DNA from: an uncultured Clostridia bacterium
GTDB taxonomy: Bacteria; Bacillota; Clostridia; Lachnospirales; Lachnospiraceae
Assembly: GCA_947167565.1 (NCBI GenBank)
Contig: CAMVIN010000002.1
Coordinates: 1 to 58,235 of the forward strand
DNA length: 58,235 nucleotides
Reading direction: 5' to 3'
Position 1 is the stretch's first letter, and each line of letters begins with the position of its first letter. Shown in pieces: positions 20,150 to 27,718 of this stretch. A program made the position numbers and the translations under genes. Under the pieces are notes generated by a model. That model was given only the letters and a program-made list of their open reading frames with translations, was not told where the DNA came from and made no database searches.

Positions 20150-20223
20150 AAAACAGTCATCGTTTGCGGAATGGGTAACGTAAGAGAAGCGTTAGCGATT
20201 CGCAGACGGATGGCTGTTTGTTC
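20150..20223 (+). terminator. Large terminator-like hairpin after the NlpC/P60 gene
   Basis: AAACAGTCAT-CGTTTGCGGAAT and ATTCGCAGACGGATGGCTGTTT pair over about 22 bases with G-U pairs and one bulge, followed by GTTC. The inner loop can fold again. Confidence 0.7.
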
Positions 20224-20325
20224 ATGTGAAATACACAAATTCCTCCAAAATTGTTTGAAAAAACCATAGTAATGCGCTGCGATTGACTTACCATTATATG
20301 GAAAAATATTCTGGAGGAAAATCGT

Positions 20326-20877
20326 ATGAATGAATTTCTGGCCTATTGGAGAGGGGACAAGATGGTTGCCGATATTCACGTAGGAGATAAGTTGAATCAT
20401 GATGATCCGATGTGGACAAGTTTTACTACAGGGAAAAAGTTAGAGCAGATTTGTCCGGCAGATGTATATGGGTTTGAGTTTCGTGCAATTACGATTGCGA
20501 TAAGAGATGGGGCGAAGATTGTTGGAACAATGGGGATTGCAATTAGCATGGAGAATGAGTCATTTACCAAGAATGCGTCAAAAGAACTTCTGGAATCCAT
20601 CAGTCTGGTTCAGTCAGAAATGGAAAACGAAAATGGTTATAATGAGATTATCACAGAGAGTTCAGCGAAAATTCGCAATGCATCCGAGAGTATTATGCAG
20701 AACTTGAAAGAGGTGCAGGTTTTTACGCAGGAGATTATGAAGATTTCTAATAACACGAACATGCTTGCCTTGAATGCATCGATTGAGGCGGCGCGCAGCG
20801 GTGACATGGGCAAGGGGTTTGCGGTTGTGGCAGAGCAGAGAACAGACATTGACATGTTGTTCTCTGCTTTTGTATAA
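20326..20877 (+). pseudogene. Truncated methyl-accepting chemotaxis protein
   Basis: This 183-codon frame carries the middle of a small soluble chemoreceptor: a sensory part ([14 protein letters not shown], then [19 protein letters not shown]) and the signalling-tip helix ([29 protein letters not shown]). It breaks right after AVVAE, where the sequence EVRKLA and the returning helix are expected, and ends in unrelated [12 protein letters not shown]. The N terminus also seems shortened, since the GDKM motif normally sits some 30 residues further in. Without the second half of the signalling hairpin it cannot form a normal receptor. A ribosome site (TGGAGGAA) remains. Confidence 0.8.
20835..20872 (+). 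terminator. Terminator-like hairpin at the broken receptor end
   Basis: GCAGAGAACA at 20835-20844 is exactly complementary to TGTTCTCTGC at 20858-20867 and is followed by TTTTGT. It lies at the junction where receptor homology stops. Confidence 0.6.
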
Positions 20878-20878
20878 T
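20849..20878 (+). promoter_or_regulatory. Promoter of the nucleotidyltransferase-HEPN pair
   Basis: Perfect TTGACA at 20849-20854 and perfect TATAAT at 20873-20878, 18 bases apart. The -35 sits in the loop of the hairpin above and the right arm forms the spacer. The TATAAT overlaps the stop codon of the truncated receptor. Confidence 0.8.
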
Positions 20879-20913
20879 GAGTATATCAATGATAAGAGAG
20901 GATATGGATCGGT

Positions 20914-21195
20914 ATGGCAAATTTATCGCTTAAGGAAATAATGGCACAGGTTGAAGCGATTTGTAGGAAAAAAGAAGTGGAGCATTTGTATCTTTTTGGA
21001 TCATATGCTACAGGAGAGCAGACAGATACAAGTGACATAGATTTTGTAGTAAAGGGATGCAAAGATATTTCCCGACTTCGAAGTGAAGTGGAGCAGATTC
21101 GTACACTAAAGAAAATAGATATTTTTGATTATGACCAGTGTAAAAATAGTTTTTTAAAGGAGGATATGGATCGATATGGCAAGCAAATTTACTAA
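20914..21195 (+). CDS. mntA: Minimal nucleotidyltransferase, MntA-type antitoxin
   Basis: A 93-residue minimal nucleotidyltransferase. The GS motif is FGSYATG (G29, S30) and the catalytic aspartates are D41 and D43 in SDIDFVV; KKIDIFDYD near residue 67-75 may give the third acid. In type VII toxin-antitoxin systems MntA adenylylates a tyrosine of the partner HEPN protein and so silences it. Its last 20 bases overlap the next gene, the normal arrangement for this pair. AGAGGATATGGATCGG lies before the start. Confidence 0.88.
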   Translation: MANLSLKEIMAQVEAICRKKEVEHLYLFGSYATGEQTDTSDIDFVVKGCKDISRLRSEVEQIRTLKKIDIFDYDQCKNSFLKEDMDRYGKQIY

Positions 21196-21583
21196 TCGTT
21201 ATATGAGTTTTTGCAGTAGCCTCGATAGTCTTGAGAAAGCAAAAACAAGAAATCCGGAAGATGAATTTGTCCTGAGTGGAACAGTACAGAAGTTCAGCCT
21301 GACGTTTGATATTTCATGGAAGGTAATGAAAGATATTATTGTGAAATATCATAAAATACAAAATTTTGCTACCGGTTCGCCAAGGGAAACATTGCGTACG
21401 GCCTACTCTGTTCAATTGATTGATGATGACATGTGGATGGAAATGTTAGATATAAGAAATGAACTTACTCATGATTATAATGGGGAACTGGCGGCTGACA
21501 GCTTTGATAAGATTGTGAATGAATATATTCCTATGTTTGAAACATTGCGGGAAAAAGGGGAGAGGTATGTGAAAATAATATAA
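21176..21583 (+). CDS. hepT: HEPN/substrate-binding partner, HepT-type toxin
   Basis: A 135-residue all-helical protein of the HI0074/nucleotidyltransferase-substrate-binding group within the HEPN superfamily. The HEPN ribonuclease motif R-x4-H-x-Y is intact as R94-NELT-H99-D-Y101; Tyr101 is the residue type modified by MntA partners. AAGGAGG lies before the ATG at 21176. It most likely forms a toxin-antitoxin pair with the preceding gene. Some relatives are thought of only as substrate-binding proteins, so toxicity is inference. Confidence 0.85.
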   Translation: MASKFTNRYMSFCSSLDSLEKAKTRNPEDEFVLSGTVQKFSLTFDISWKVMKDIIVKYHKIQNFATGSPRETLRTAYSVQLIDDDMWMEMLDIRNELTHDYNGELAADSFDKIVNEYIPMFETLREKGERYVKII

Positions 21584-21598
21584 ACTAAATAGACAAGA

Positions 21599-21652
21599 TA
21601 TAAAAGAGGTTTTGCTATAGCGTTTGCACGTTAAAGCGAAGCCCCTTTTATA
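21599..21652. terminator. Bidirectional terminator between hepT and the XRE regulator
   Basis: TATAAAAGAGGTTTTGCT at 21599-21616 pairs with AGCGAAGCCCCTTTTATA at 21635-21652 (18 pairs including G-U). It overlaps the stop codon of the minus-strand gene. Confidence 0.8.
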
Positions 21653-21866
21653 GTACCTGGTCTTCATCTGACGGAAGATAGCGCAGTATATCGGACACAT
21701 CACAGTGAAGTATACGACATAAGTCATTGATGGTTTTTGTTGAAATATCTTTATTATTTTTAAGTCGATGCAATGTACTGTATGACAAATGATGATTCTT
21801 GGTAAGTGTGTACCAATTTTCATCGGATTTTTCTAATGTATTCCAAAAGGGTAAATAGTCTATCAT
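21648..21866 (-). CDS. Small XRE/Cro-type transcriptional regulator
   Basis: A 72-residue protein with a Cro/C1 helix-turn-helix fold: NHHLSYSTLHRLKNNKDIS is the HTH and TKTINDLCRILHCDVSDILRYLP is the following pair of helices, typical of the short stand-alone XRE regulators. It is convergent with the MntA/HepT pair. No clear ribosome site lies close to the ATG; GTGGAG is 17 bases away. It could regulate the neighbouring pair or be a leftover of a larger mobile piece; neither is shown. Confidence 0.75.
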   Translation of the reverse strand: MIDYLPFWNTLEKSDENWYTLTKNHHLSYSTLHRLKNNKDISTKTINDLCRILHCDVSDILRYLPSDEDQVL

Positions 21867-21971
21867 AAATTATATTCTTGCTCCACAAGGGGAGAACCTT
21901 TCTGCTATATAAGATAATTATACGAGTAATTTAGTGTAATACGATTTGATGGATTAAAAAGCCGGGAGTGG

Positions 21972-22967
21972 ATGGTTTATAAGTATCCATCAAATTCTAT
22001 TGTTTTGGGATCGCAGTTGATTGTACAGGAAGGTCAGATAGCTGTTTTTGTGGATGGTGGAGCTGTGTGCGATGTGTTTCAGCCGGGAACCTATACATTG
22101 AGAACAGACAATCTTCCTATCTTAAATGGATTGGTAAATTTGCCATTTGGTGGTAAGACGCCATTTAGTGCAGAAGTTTACTTTATTAATACAACCGCGC
22201 GACTGGATATTAATTGGGGAACAACGGATCCGATTCAGTTGATTGACCCTAAATACTATGTCAAACTTAGAATACGTGCATTCGGTCAGATGGGGCTGAA
22301 GATTTTGGATTGTGTAACTTTATTTAAAGAACTTATCGGTGGAATGCCGGCTGCAGATATTGTTAAATTTGATAAAGTAAAAGAATATTATAGAGGACTT
22401 TTGGTAATTAAAGTTAAAACAGCACTTGCGGACTCGATTATTACGAACGGAATATCAGCGTTGGAGATTTCGACTAAATTAGAAAGTTTATCAGAAAAAG
22501 TAAAGGAACAGATTGTTCCTGAGTTTGAGAAGTACGGATTTACAGTAGCGAACTTTTATATTCAATCAGTTAATTTTCCGGATGAAGATTTTGAGAAAAT
22601 TAATAAAATTCTCGAAGATAAGGCAGCCTTTGAAATAATGGGAGATAACCGATACGCAACGAAACGATCCTTTGATGTATACGAAGGCGCAGCCAATAAT
22701 CAGAATGGAACGGCTGGTGTATTTGCGGCGGGAGGGCTTGGAATAGGTGCAGCAATGGGAATGGGTACTGCAATGGGGCAGACCGTAGGAAACCCTATGC
22801 AGAAGAATGAGACAAAAGAATGCATGTCGTGCCATGCGAAAATACCGCAGAATTCTAAGTTTTGTCCGGAATGTGGATTTAGTTATCAAACCTCTAATTG
22901 TGAGTGTGGAGCAGTCCTCGCGCCAGGGACAAAATTTTGTCCGGAATGTGGAAAGAAGGTGGAGTAA
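21972..22967 (+). CDS. SPFH/band 7-like protein with C-terminal zinc ribbons
   Basis: A 331-residue protein of the stomatin/prohibitin-like family with zinc ribbons (the YdjI/virion-core-like group). Residues 1-215 are the SPFH-like part, including VANFYIQSVNFPDEDFEKIN. A short Gly/Ala/Met-rich stretch (245-275) follows. Two treble-clef-like zinc ribbons end the protein, with Cys 284, 287, 298, 301 and Cys 310, 312, 323, 326. There is no N-terminal membrane helix. Bacillus relatives lie near membrane-stress proteins. The next gene starts directly after its stop codon. Confidence 0.82.
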   Translation: MVYKYPSNSIVLGSQLIVQEGQIAVFVDGGAVCDVFQPGTYTLRTDNLPILNGLVNLPFGGKTPFSAEVYFINTTARLDINWGTTDPIQLIDPKYYVKLRIRAFGQMGLKILDCVTLFKELIGGMPAADIVKFDKVKEYYRGLLVIKVKTALADSIITNGISALEISTKLESLSEKVKEQIVPEFEKYGFTVANFYIQSVNFPDEDFEKINKILEDKAAFEIMGDNRYATKRSFDVYEGAANNQNGTAGVFAAGGLGIGAAMGMGTAMGQTVGNPMQKNETKECMSCHAKIPQNSKFCPECGFSYQTSNCECGAVLAPGTKFCPECGKKVE

Positions 22968-23360
22968 TTGGATACAGGTGAGGGAAAGAACAAGAGAAAG
23001 ATGGCTTTTATCTGTGCCGCATTTCTGCTAATGTTTTATTTTGTAATTGTCTCATATGTCTATTTGTTTATGATGACATGGACATTGATGCCAAATTACA
23101 TTGCAGGCATGATATATGAGGTTATCGGCTTTTTGATTGCTTCCTATGTTGTTTTGAAAAGTGTTGGAATGCCACAGATGAAGCTGCCATATCTAATCAG
23201 CATTCTATGCGTTACAATTTTTTATGTTGTAATATGTAATTGCATTAATGTTTTTGGGATGGGAACCATGGTAACGGTAAAATTTGTTTTTTTACATCTT
23301 GTGTTATTGTTTTTGTATTGTTTGATATCTATACCTATGTATATCATGGGTAAGAAATAA
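22968..23360 (+). CDS. Four-helix membrane protein of unknown function
   Basis: A 130-residue integral membrane protein with four hydrophobic segments (about residues 12-34, 43-64, 73-97 and 103-126) and a basic N terminus GEGKNKRKM. I do not recognise the family. It seems to start at TTG 22968, abutting the preceding stop codon with AAGGTGGAG in front; an ATG at 23001 has no good ribosome site. The tight spacing implies coupled translation with the SPFH protein. Confidence 0.65.
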   Translation: MDTGEGKNKRKMAFICAAFLLMFYFVIVSYVYLFMMTWTLMPNYIAGMIYEVIGFLIASYVVLKSVGMPQMKLPYLISILCVTIFYVVICNCINVFGMGTMVTVKFVFLHLVLLFLYCLISIPMYIMGKK

Positions 23361-23379
23361 ATTCTAGGGAGGAAAATAT

Positions 23380-23732
23380 ATGAGTGCAACAGTTTGTCCA
23401 CAGTGTGGGGCTCCGATTGATCCGGGAGCATCTGAATGTAAATTTTGCGGAGAAAAAATTGCGACGCAGCAAGCGGCGAATCAACAACAGCCTGTAAATA
23501 TGGGGCAGCCGACAATTGTGATACAACAACAGGCTGCGCCACAGCCACAGCAGGTATACACAGCGATTAACCCATCGTGGCCGATTAAGAGTAAAACGAC
23601 AGCCGGAGTATTGGCACTTTTACTTGGGGCATTGGAGTACACAAATTCTATCTTGGAAAAGCCGGAATGGGAATTTTGTCGTTGCTGTTTTTGTTAATGG
23701 TTTATCAGACAGGGAAAAGGTATGAGGACTAA
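23380..23732 (+). pseudogene. Zinc-ribbon TM2-domain protein with a frameshift
   Basis: The first 86 codons encode a CPQCG...CKFCG zinc ribbon, a Gln-rich linker and the start of a TM2 domain (WPIKSKTTAGVLALLLGAL). At about 23632-23636 the frame breaks: one frame stops at 23697 after nonsense residues, while the next frame continues perfectly as GVHKFYLGKAGMGILSLLF and ends at TAA 23730-23732. Insertion of one G into the run TTGGAG restores a normal TM2 protein. Either a natural pseudogene, phase variant or a sequencing error. Confidence 0.88.
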
Positions 23733-23740
23733 GGTAATTG

Positions 23741-23886
23741 CCCGGCACCATGATAGAAGTGTGCCGGGAGTATCCCGCAATGTTTTGTTCGATTGCGCCG
23801 GTTGCCGATAATTTGAGAGTTTCCGGCGTAGCGAACATAAAAACCTTACTGGATGCTCCCGGTAGTCTTCTGTCATGGTGTCTTTT
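23741..23886. repeat. 140-bp folded palindromic element
   Basis: Nested complementary arms lie in mirror order: 23744-23759 with 23867-23882; 23764-23775 with 23851-23862; TGTTCG 23786-23791 with CGAACA 23832-23837; CGCCGG 23796-23801 with CCGGCG 23823-23828. Mismatches are mostly G-U compatible in RNA. A T-run (TCTTTTTGGG) follows the right end. It could be a terminator-like structured RNA or a non-autonomous mobile palindrome. Confidence 0.8.
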
Positions 23887-23933
23887 TGGGTAAAATTTAA
23901 AATGAAATATTTGTGAAACTTTTAACAAAATAG

Positions 23934-23962
23934 TTGCAAAATCTTATCATCTGTGCTATCCT
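23934..23962 (+). promoter_or_regulatory. Promoter of the pantothenate operon
   Basis: TTGCAA at 23934-23939 and TATCCT at 23957-23962 with a 17-base spacer, 71 bases before the first gene. Confidence 0.55.
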
Positions 23963-24033
23963 ACAGTCGAGCGGTATTCGTAGGAAACTGCATCAGATGA
24001 TAATGTGTTATCACTGTTTTCGGAGGTGATGAC

Positions 24034-24897
24034 ATGAAAATAGGATTTATCGGTGCCGGAAAGGTCGGCTGTTCGATTGGGAAATATCTCACAGAGCACG
24101 GCGTGACGGTGGCCGGATATGTTAGCCGAAGTAGAGAGAGCGCGGACGAAGCTGCGACTTTCACAGATACAAAGGCGTTTGATTCATTAGAAAAGTTGAT
24201 AGCGGTGAGTGATATTCTTTTTATCACGACACCAGATGATTGTATTGAAGCGGTATGGAAGAAGATTAAGGTCATGCCGATTCAGGAAAAAATAATTTGC
24301 CATTTCAGTGGTTCATTATCATCCGTTGTATTTTCTGACCGGGAGCAGGCGGGGGCGTCTGGCTGTTCGGTTCATCCTATGTATGCGTTCAGCGACAAAT
24401 TTACATCATTTCAAAAACTTAATCAGGTTATGTTTACAATGGAAGGGGACGAAGGTGCTCTTGTTGCGATAAAGCCTCTGTTCGAGGGGCTGGGAAATTC
24501 TGTCAGTGTAATTTCTCCGGAGAGCAAGGTGAGATACCATGCAGCTTCTTCGATGGTCAGCAACATGATGATTGGTCTGTACCAGATGAGTATTGATATG
24601 CTCACAGATTGTGGCTTTGAAGAAAAGCAGGCAAGACAGTTGGTGGAACCTCTTGTGAGAAATAACGTGGAAAATATGCTGCGGACATCGCCGGCAGAGG
24701 CTCTGACGGGACCAATTGAGAGAAATGATGTGCTGACAGTAAAAAAACACTTACAGGTTCTCGATGACAGAGAGCAGGCTGTCTATAAAAATCTGGGAGA
24801 CGTTTTAGTGGAACTTGCCGGGAGAAAGAATCCGGGGAGAGATTATTCTGTCATGTCGGAGAATTTGGGCGGGAAGGACAATCGTCACCTTGTTTAA
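24034..24897 (+). CDS. Rossmann/DUF2520 dehydrogenase, probable ketopantoate reductase
   Basis: A 287-residue protein: an N-terminal NAD(P)-binding fold ([13 protein letters not shown], residues 4-16) and a C-terminal helical DUF2520 domain ([35 protein letters not shown]). It leads the panB-panC-panD operon, where the missing step is reduction of ketopantoate to pantoate. The PanG ketopantoate reductase described from Francisella is, as far as I recall, of this oxidoreductase type, so I infer the same role here. A conventional PanE is not seen in the window. GGAGGTGATG precedes the start. Confidence 0.8.
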   Translation: MKIGFIGAGKVGCSIGKYLTEHGVTVAGYVSRSRESADEAATFTDTKAFDSLEKLIAVSDILFITTPDDCIEAVWKKIKVMPIQEKIICHFSGSLSSVVFSDREQAGASGCSVHPMYAFSDKFTSFQKLNQVMFTMEGDEGALVAIKPLFEGLGNSVSVISPESKVRYHAASSMVSNMMIGLYQMSIDMLTDCGFEEKQARQLVEPLVRNNVENMLRTSPAEALTGPIERNDVLTVKKHLQVLDDREQAVYKNLGDVLVELAGRKNPGRDYSVMSENLGGKDNRHLV

Positions 24898-24943
24898 GCA
24901 GAGGCGAACAGAAATAATGAGCAATGAGAACGGAGGGATTCGG

Positions 24944-25771
24944 ATGAAAAACACAGTATTGACATTTCAGCAGGCAAAGGACAAAGGGGAAAAACTCACG
25001 ATGTTGACGGCGTACGATTATTCGACGGCAAAGTTAGAGGATGAAGCCGGAGTAAATAGTATTCTGGTAGGAGATTCTCTGGGGAATGTTATGCTGGGAT
25101 ATGAGGATACAATCAGTGTAACGATGGAGGATATGATTCATCATGGAGCGGCAGTGGCGCGCGGAGCAAAAAATGCCCTCGTGGTTGTGGATATGCCGTT
25201 TATGTCTTATCAGACATCGGTTTATGATGCCGTGGTAAATGCGGGACGTCTGATGAAAGAGGGACGTGCCGGTGCGGTGAAATTGGAGGGGGGAACCGAG
25301 GTGGTTCCACAGATTAAGGCAATTGTGTCTGCCGGAATTCCGGTGTGCGCACATATAGGTCTGACACCGCAGTCCATCAATGCTTTTGGTGGTTTCAAGG
25401 TTCAGGGCAAGTCTGAGATGGCAGCAAAGAAAATTCTTGAGGATGCGAAGGCAGTAGAGGAAGCTGGTGCATTTGCCGTAGTGATAGAGGGCGTTCCGAA
25501 AAAACTGGCAGACCTCATCACAAGTAAACTGCATATTCCGACCATCGGTATCGGCGCCGGTAACGGGTGTGACGGACAGGTGCTTGTGTATCAGGATTTG
25601 CTCGGTATGTTTTCGGATTTCACTCCGAAATTTGTTAAGCGCTACGCCAACATCGGTGAAATTATGAAAGAGGCATTTCAGAATTATATCGGTGAGGTGC
25701 AGAGCGGTGCATTTCCGGGTGAAGAACATGAATACAAGATTGATGATGATGTCATAGAAAAATTGTATTAA
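24944..25771 (+). CDS. panB: 3-methyl-2-oxobutanoate hydroxymethyltransferase
   Basis: PanB (275 residues) makes ketopantoate from alpha-ketoisovalerate and methylene-tetrahydrofolate. The TIM-barrel motifs are [36 protein letters not shown] and the active-site region [16 protein letters not shown]. The frame opens 129 bases earlier, overlapping the upstream gene, but CGGAGGGA before the ATG at 24944 and the family length fix the start. First committed step of the pantothenate operon. Confidence 0.96.
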   Translation: MKNTVLTFQQAKDKGEKLTMLTAYDYSTAKLEDEAGVNSILVGDSLGNVMLGYEDTISVTMEDMIHHGAAVARGAKNALVVVDMPFMSYQTSVYDAVVNAGRLMKEGRAGAVKLEGGTEVVPQIKAIVSAGIPVCAHIGLTPQSINAFGGFKVQGKSEMAAKKILEDAKAVEEAGAFAVVIEGVPKKLADLITSKLHIPTIGIGAGNGCDGQVLVYQDLLGMFSDFTPKFVKRYANIGEIMKEAFQNYIGEVQSGAFPGEEHEYKIDDDVIEKLY

Positions 25772-25791
25772 TAGAAAGGCGGATATAGACA

Positions 25792-26637
25792 ATGAAAATC
25801 GTAGCGACAGTAGATGAAGTGAGAGAGCAGGTAAAGCAGTGGAGAAAAGAGGGGCTGAGCGTCGGTCTTGTGCCGACGATGGGATATCTGCATGAGGGAC
25901 ATAAGAGCCTGATTGACAAGGCAGTAGAGCAGAATGATAAAGTGGTAGTCAGTGTGTTTGTCAATCCGATCCAGTTCGGCCCGACAGAGGATTTGGCAAC
26001 ATATCCGCGGGACATTGAGCGTGATTCCGCTCTCTGTGAAGAGGCAGGCGCAGCATTGATTTTCCATCCGGAACCGGAAAATATGTACTTTGATAATTTT
26101 TGCACCTTTATTGATATGGACAATCTGACTAAGGGACTTTGTGGGAAAACCCGCCCGACACATTTTCGCGGTGTCTGCACCGTAGTTGGAAAATTGTTCA
26201 ATATTGTTCAGCCGGACCGCGCGTATTTTGGGCAGAAAGATGCCCAGCAGCTGGCGGTAATCCGCCGCATGGTGAGAGATTTGAATTTCAATCTTGAGAT
26301 TGTGGGGTGTCCGATTATTCGTGAAGAGGACGGACTGGCAAAGAGTTCACGCAACACCTACCTGTCACCGGAGGAGAGAAAGGCAGCAGTGATTCTTCAC
26401 AAGGGTCTTACCAAAGGCGAAGAACTGATGCGTGCCGGAGAAAAGAGTGCAGCGTCAGTCATCAAGGCAATTACAGAGATAATCGAGTCAGAGCCGCTGG
26501 CAAAGATTGATTATGTGGAAGCTGTGGACTTCGATAATATCGAGCCGATTGATACAATTGAGGGAACGGTACTTGTAGCAGTTGCCGTATACATTGGAAA
26601 GACAAGACTGATTGATAACGTTATCGTTAAACAATGA
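25792..26637 (+). CDS. panC: Pantoate-beta-alanine ligase
   Basis: PanC (281 residues) joins pantoate and beta-alanine with ATP. The HIGH-like motif is [15 protein letters not shown] (residues 25-39); the KMSKS-like loop is [31 protein letters not shown] is also conserved. It starts 20 bases after panB with AAAGGCGG upstream. Confidence 0.97.
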   Translation: MKIVATVDEVREQVKQWRKEGLSVGLVPTMGYLHEGHKSLIDKAVEQNDKVVVSVFVNPIQFGPTEDLATYPRDIERDSALCEEAGAALIFHPEPENMYFDNFCTFIDMDNLTKGLCGKTRPTHFRGVCTVVGKLFNIVQPDRAYFGQKDAQQLAVIRRMVRDLNFNLEIVGCPIIREEDGLAKSSRNTYLSPEERKAAVILHKGLTKGEELMRAGEKSAASVIKAITEIIESEPLAKIDYVEAVDFDNIEPIDTIEGTVLVAVAVYIGKTRLIDNVIVKQ

Positions 26638-26669
26638 GCGAAGTCGTTTATATGAGACGGAGGGGAATT

Positions 26670-27053
26670 ATGACAATTCAGATGTTAAAAGGAAAAATTC
26701 ACCGCGCTGTCGTGGTGCAGGCGGAACTTGACTATGTGGGAAGCATTACGGTTGATCCGGAACTAATGGAAGCTGCCGGGATTTTGGAATATGAAAAAGT
26801 ACAGATTGTGGACGTGGAGAATGGAAGTCGTTTTGAGACTTACACAATTGCGGGAGAGCCGGGGAGCGGCATGATCTGTCTGAACGGCGCCGCCGCTCGC
26901 ATGGTACAGGTGAAAGATCATATTATCATTATGAGTTATGCAGACATGACACCGGAGGAGGCAAAAGAACACAAACCAAAGGTTGTATTTGTTGACGAGG
27001 AAAATCATATTTCACGCGTATCAAATTATGAGAAACACGGGGAACTGTCATGA
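26670..27053 (+). CDS. panD: Aspartate 1-decarboxylase precursor
   Basis: PanD (127 residues) makes beta-alanine from aspartate. The proenzyme cleaves itself between G24 and S25 in the motif DYVGSIT, turning the serine into the pyruvoyl cofactor. [13 protein letters not shown] and IMSYADM are conserved. The reading frame opens at 26634 within the end of panC, but GGAGGGG before the ATG at 26670 and the normal position of the cleavage site support this start. Confidence 0.95.
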   Translation: MTIQMLKGKIHRAVVVQAELDYVGSITVDPELMEAAGILEYEKVQIVDVENGSRFETYTIAGEPGSGMICLNGAAARMVQVKDHIIIMSYADMTPEEAKEHKPKVVFVDEENHISRVSNYEKHGELS

Positions 27054-27116
27054 TAGCGTTCTGACTTATATGAGTTGCCAATGAACAGGAATTAGTAGAG
27101 GAATATAATTCATTAG

Positions 27117-27152
27117 ATGAAGTGCCTTTATTGTGAAGGCACTTCATTTTTT
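27117..27152 (+). terminator. Terminator of the pantothenate operon
   Basis: ATGAAGTGCCTT pairs with AAGGCACTTCAT over 12 base pairs with a seven-base loop, followed by six T residues. A textbook intrinsic terminator. Confidence 0.92.
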
Positions 27153-27252
27153 GGTGAAAAAGTTCAAAATTATTTGGACATGCCTGTGATAGAATAAATA
27201 CTGTAAAATTTGTCAGATTTTACAAAACAATATAAAAGGGAGGCGGTCCATT

Positions 27253-27693
27253 ATGTGGTCGAAAAGAAAGATAATTCAGATAGGTTTATTGCTACTGGTT
27301 GCAGTTTCAATTTTTGCATTAAAGGATGTTGATGCTTCTGCAAAAACTAGAAAACAGGTATTTATATCAAGATATAATAAGGTTTACAAAAAATGCAAAA
27401 AGTTTAAATATGATGGCAGCATGTATGATATGAGACAAGATGCATCGAAAGAATATAAACTTTGGGATAAAGAATTAAACTATATTTATAAGAAAATATA
27501 TAATAGTCTAAGTTACAAGGCGAAGAAAAAATTAAAGAAATTACAGATTGCATGGATTAAGAAAAAAGAAAAAAAGGCAAAAGAGGCGGCAGAAGATGGC
27601 GGGGGTGGAAGTTTAGGTTCTCTAACTTATATGGAAGAACAAATAAAACTTACAAAGAAACGGATAAAATGGTTGATAAATAATTATGCATAA
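27253..27693 (+). CDS. Secreted LprI/DUF1311-like protein
   Basis: A 146-residue exported protein: signal peptide with hydrophobic core at residues 8-24 and likely cleavage after DVDASA (residue 30). The mature part is rich in Lys and has the LprI pattern W-D-KELNYIYKKIYNSL, LKKLQIAWIKKKEKKAK and GGGSLGS...R.KWL. LprI from mycobacteria inhibits lysozyme; whether this one does is unknown, and conserved cysteines are absent. It lies 26 bases before the next gene, so the two are likely co-transcribed. Confidence 0.7.
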   Translation: MWSKRKIIQIGLLLLVAVSIFALKDVDASAKTRKQVFISRYNKVYKKCKKFKYDGSMYDMRQDASKEYKLWDKELNYIYKKIYNSLSYKAKKKLKKLQIAWIKKKEKKAKEAAEDGGGGSLGSLTYMEEQIKLTKKRIKWLINNYA

Positions 27694-27718
27694 TGACTCA
27701 TAAAGGGGGGCGGTTTAT

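Noticed and set aside
20283-20312. TTGACT and TATTCT as promoter of the truncated receptor
   Set aside because: The predicted transcript would start after the ribosome site, so it cannot serve this gene.
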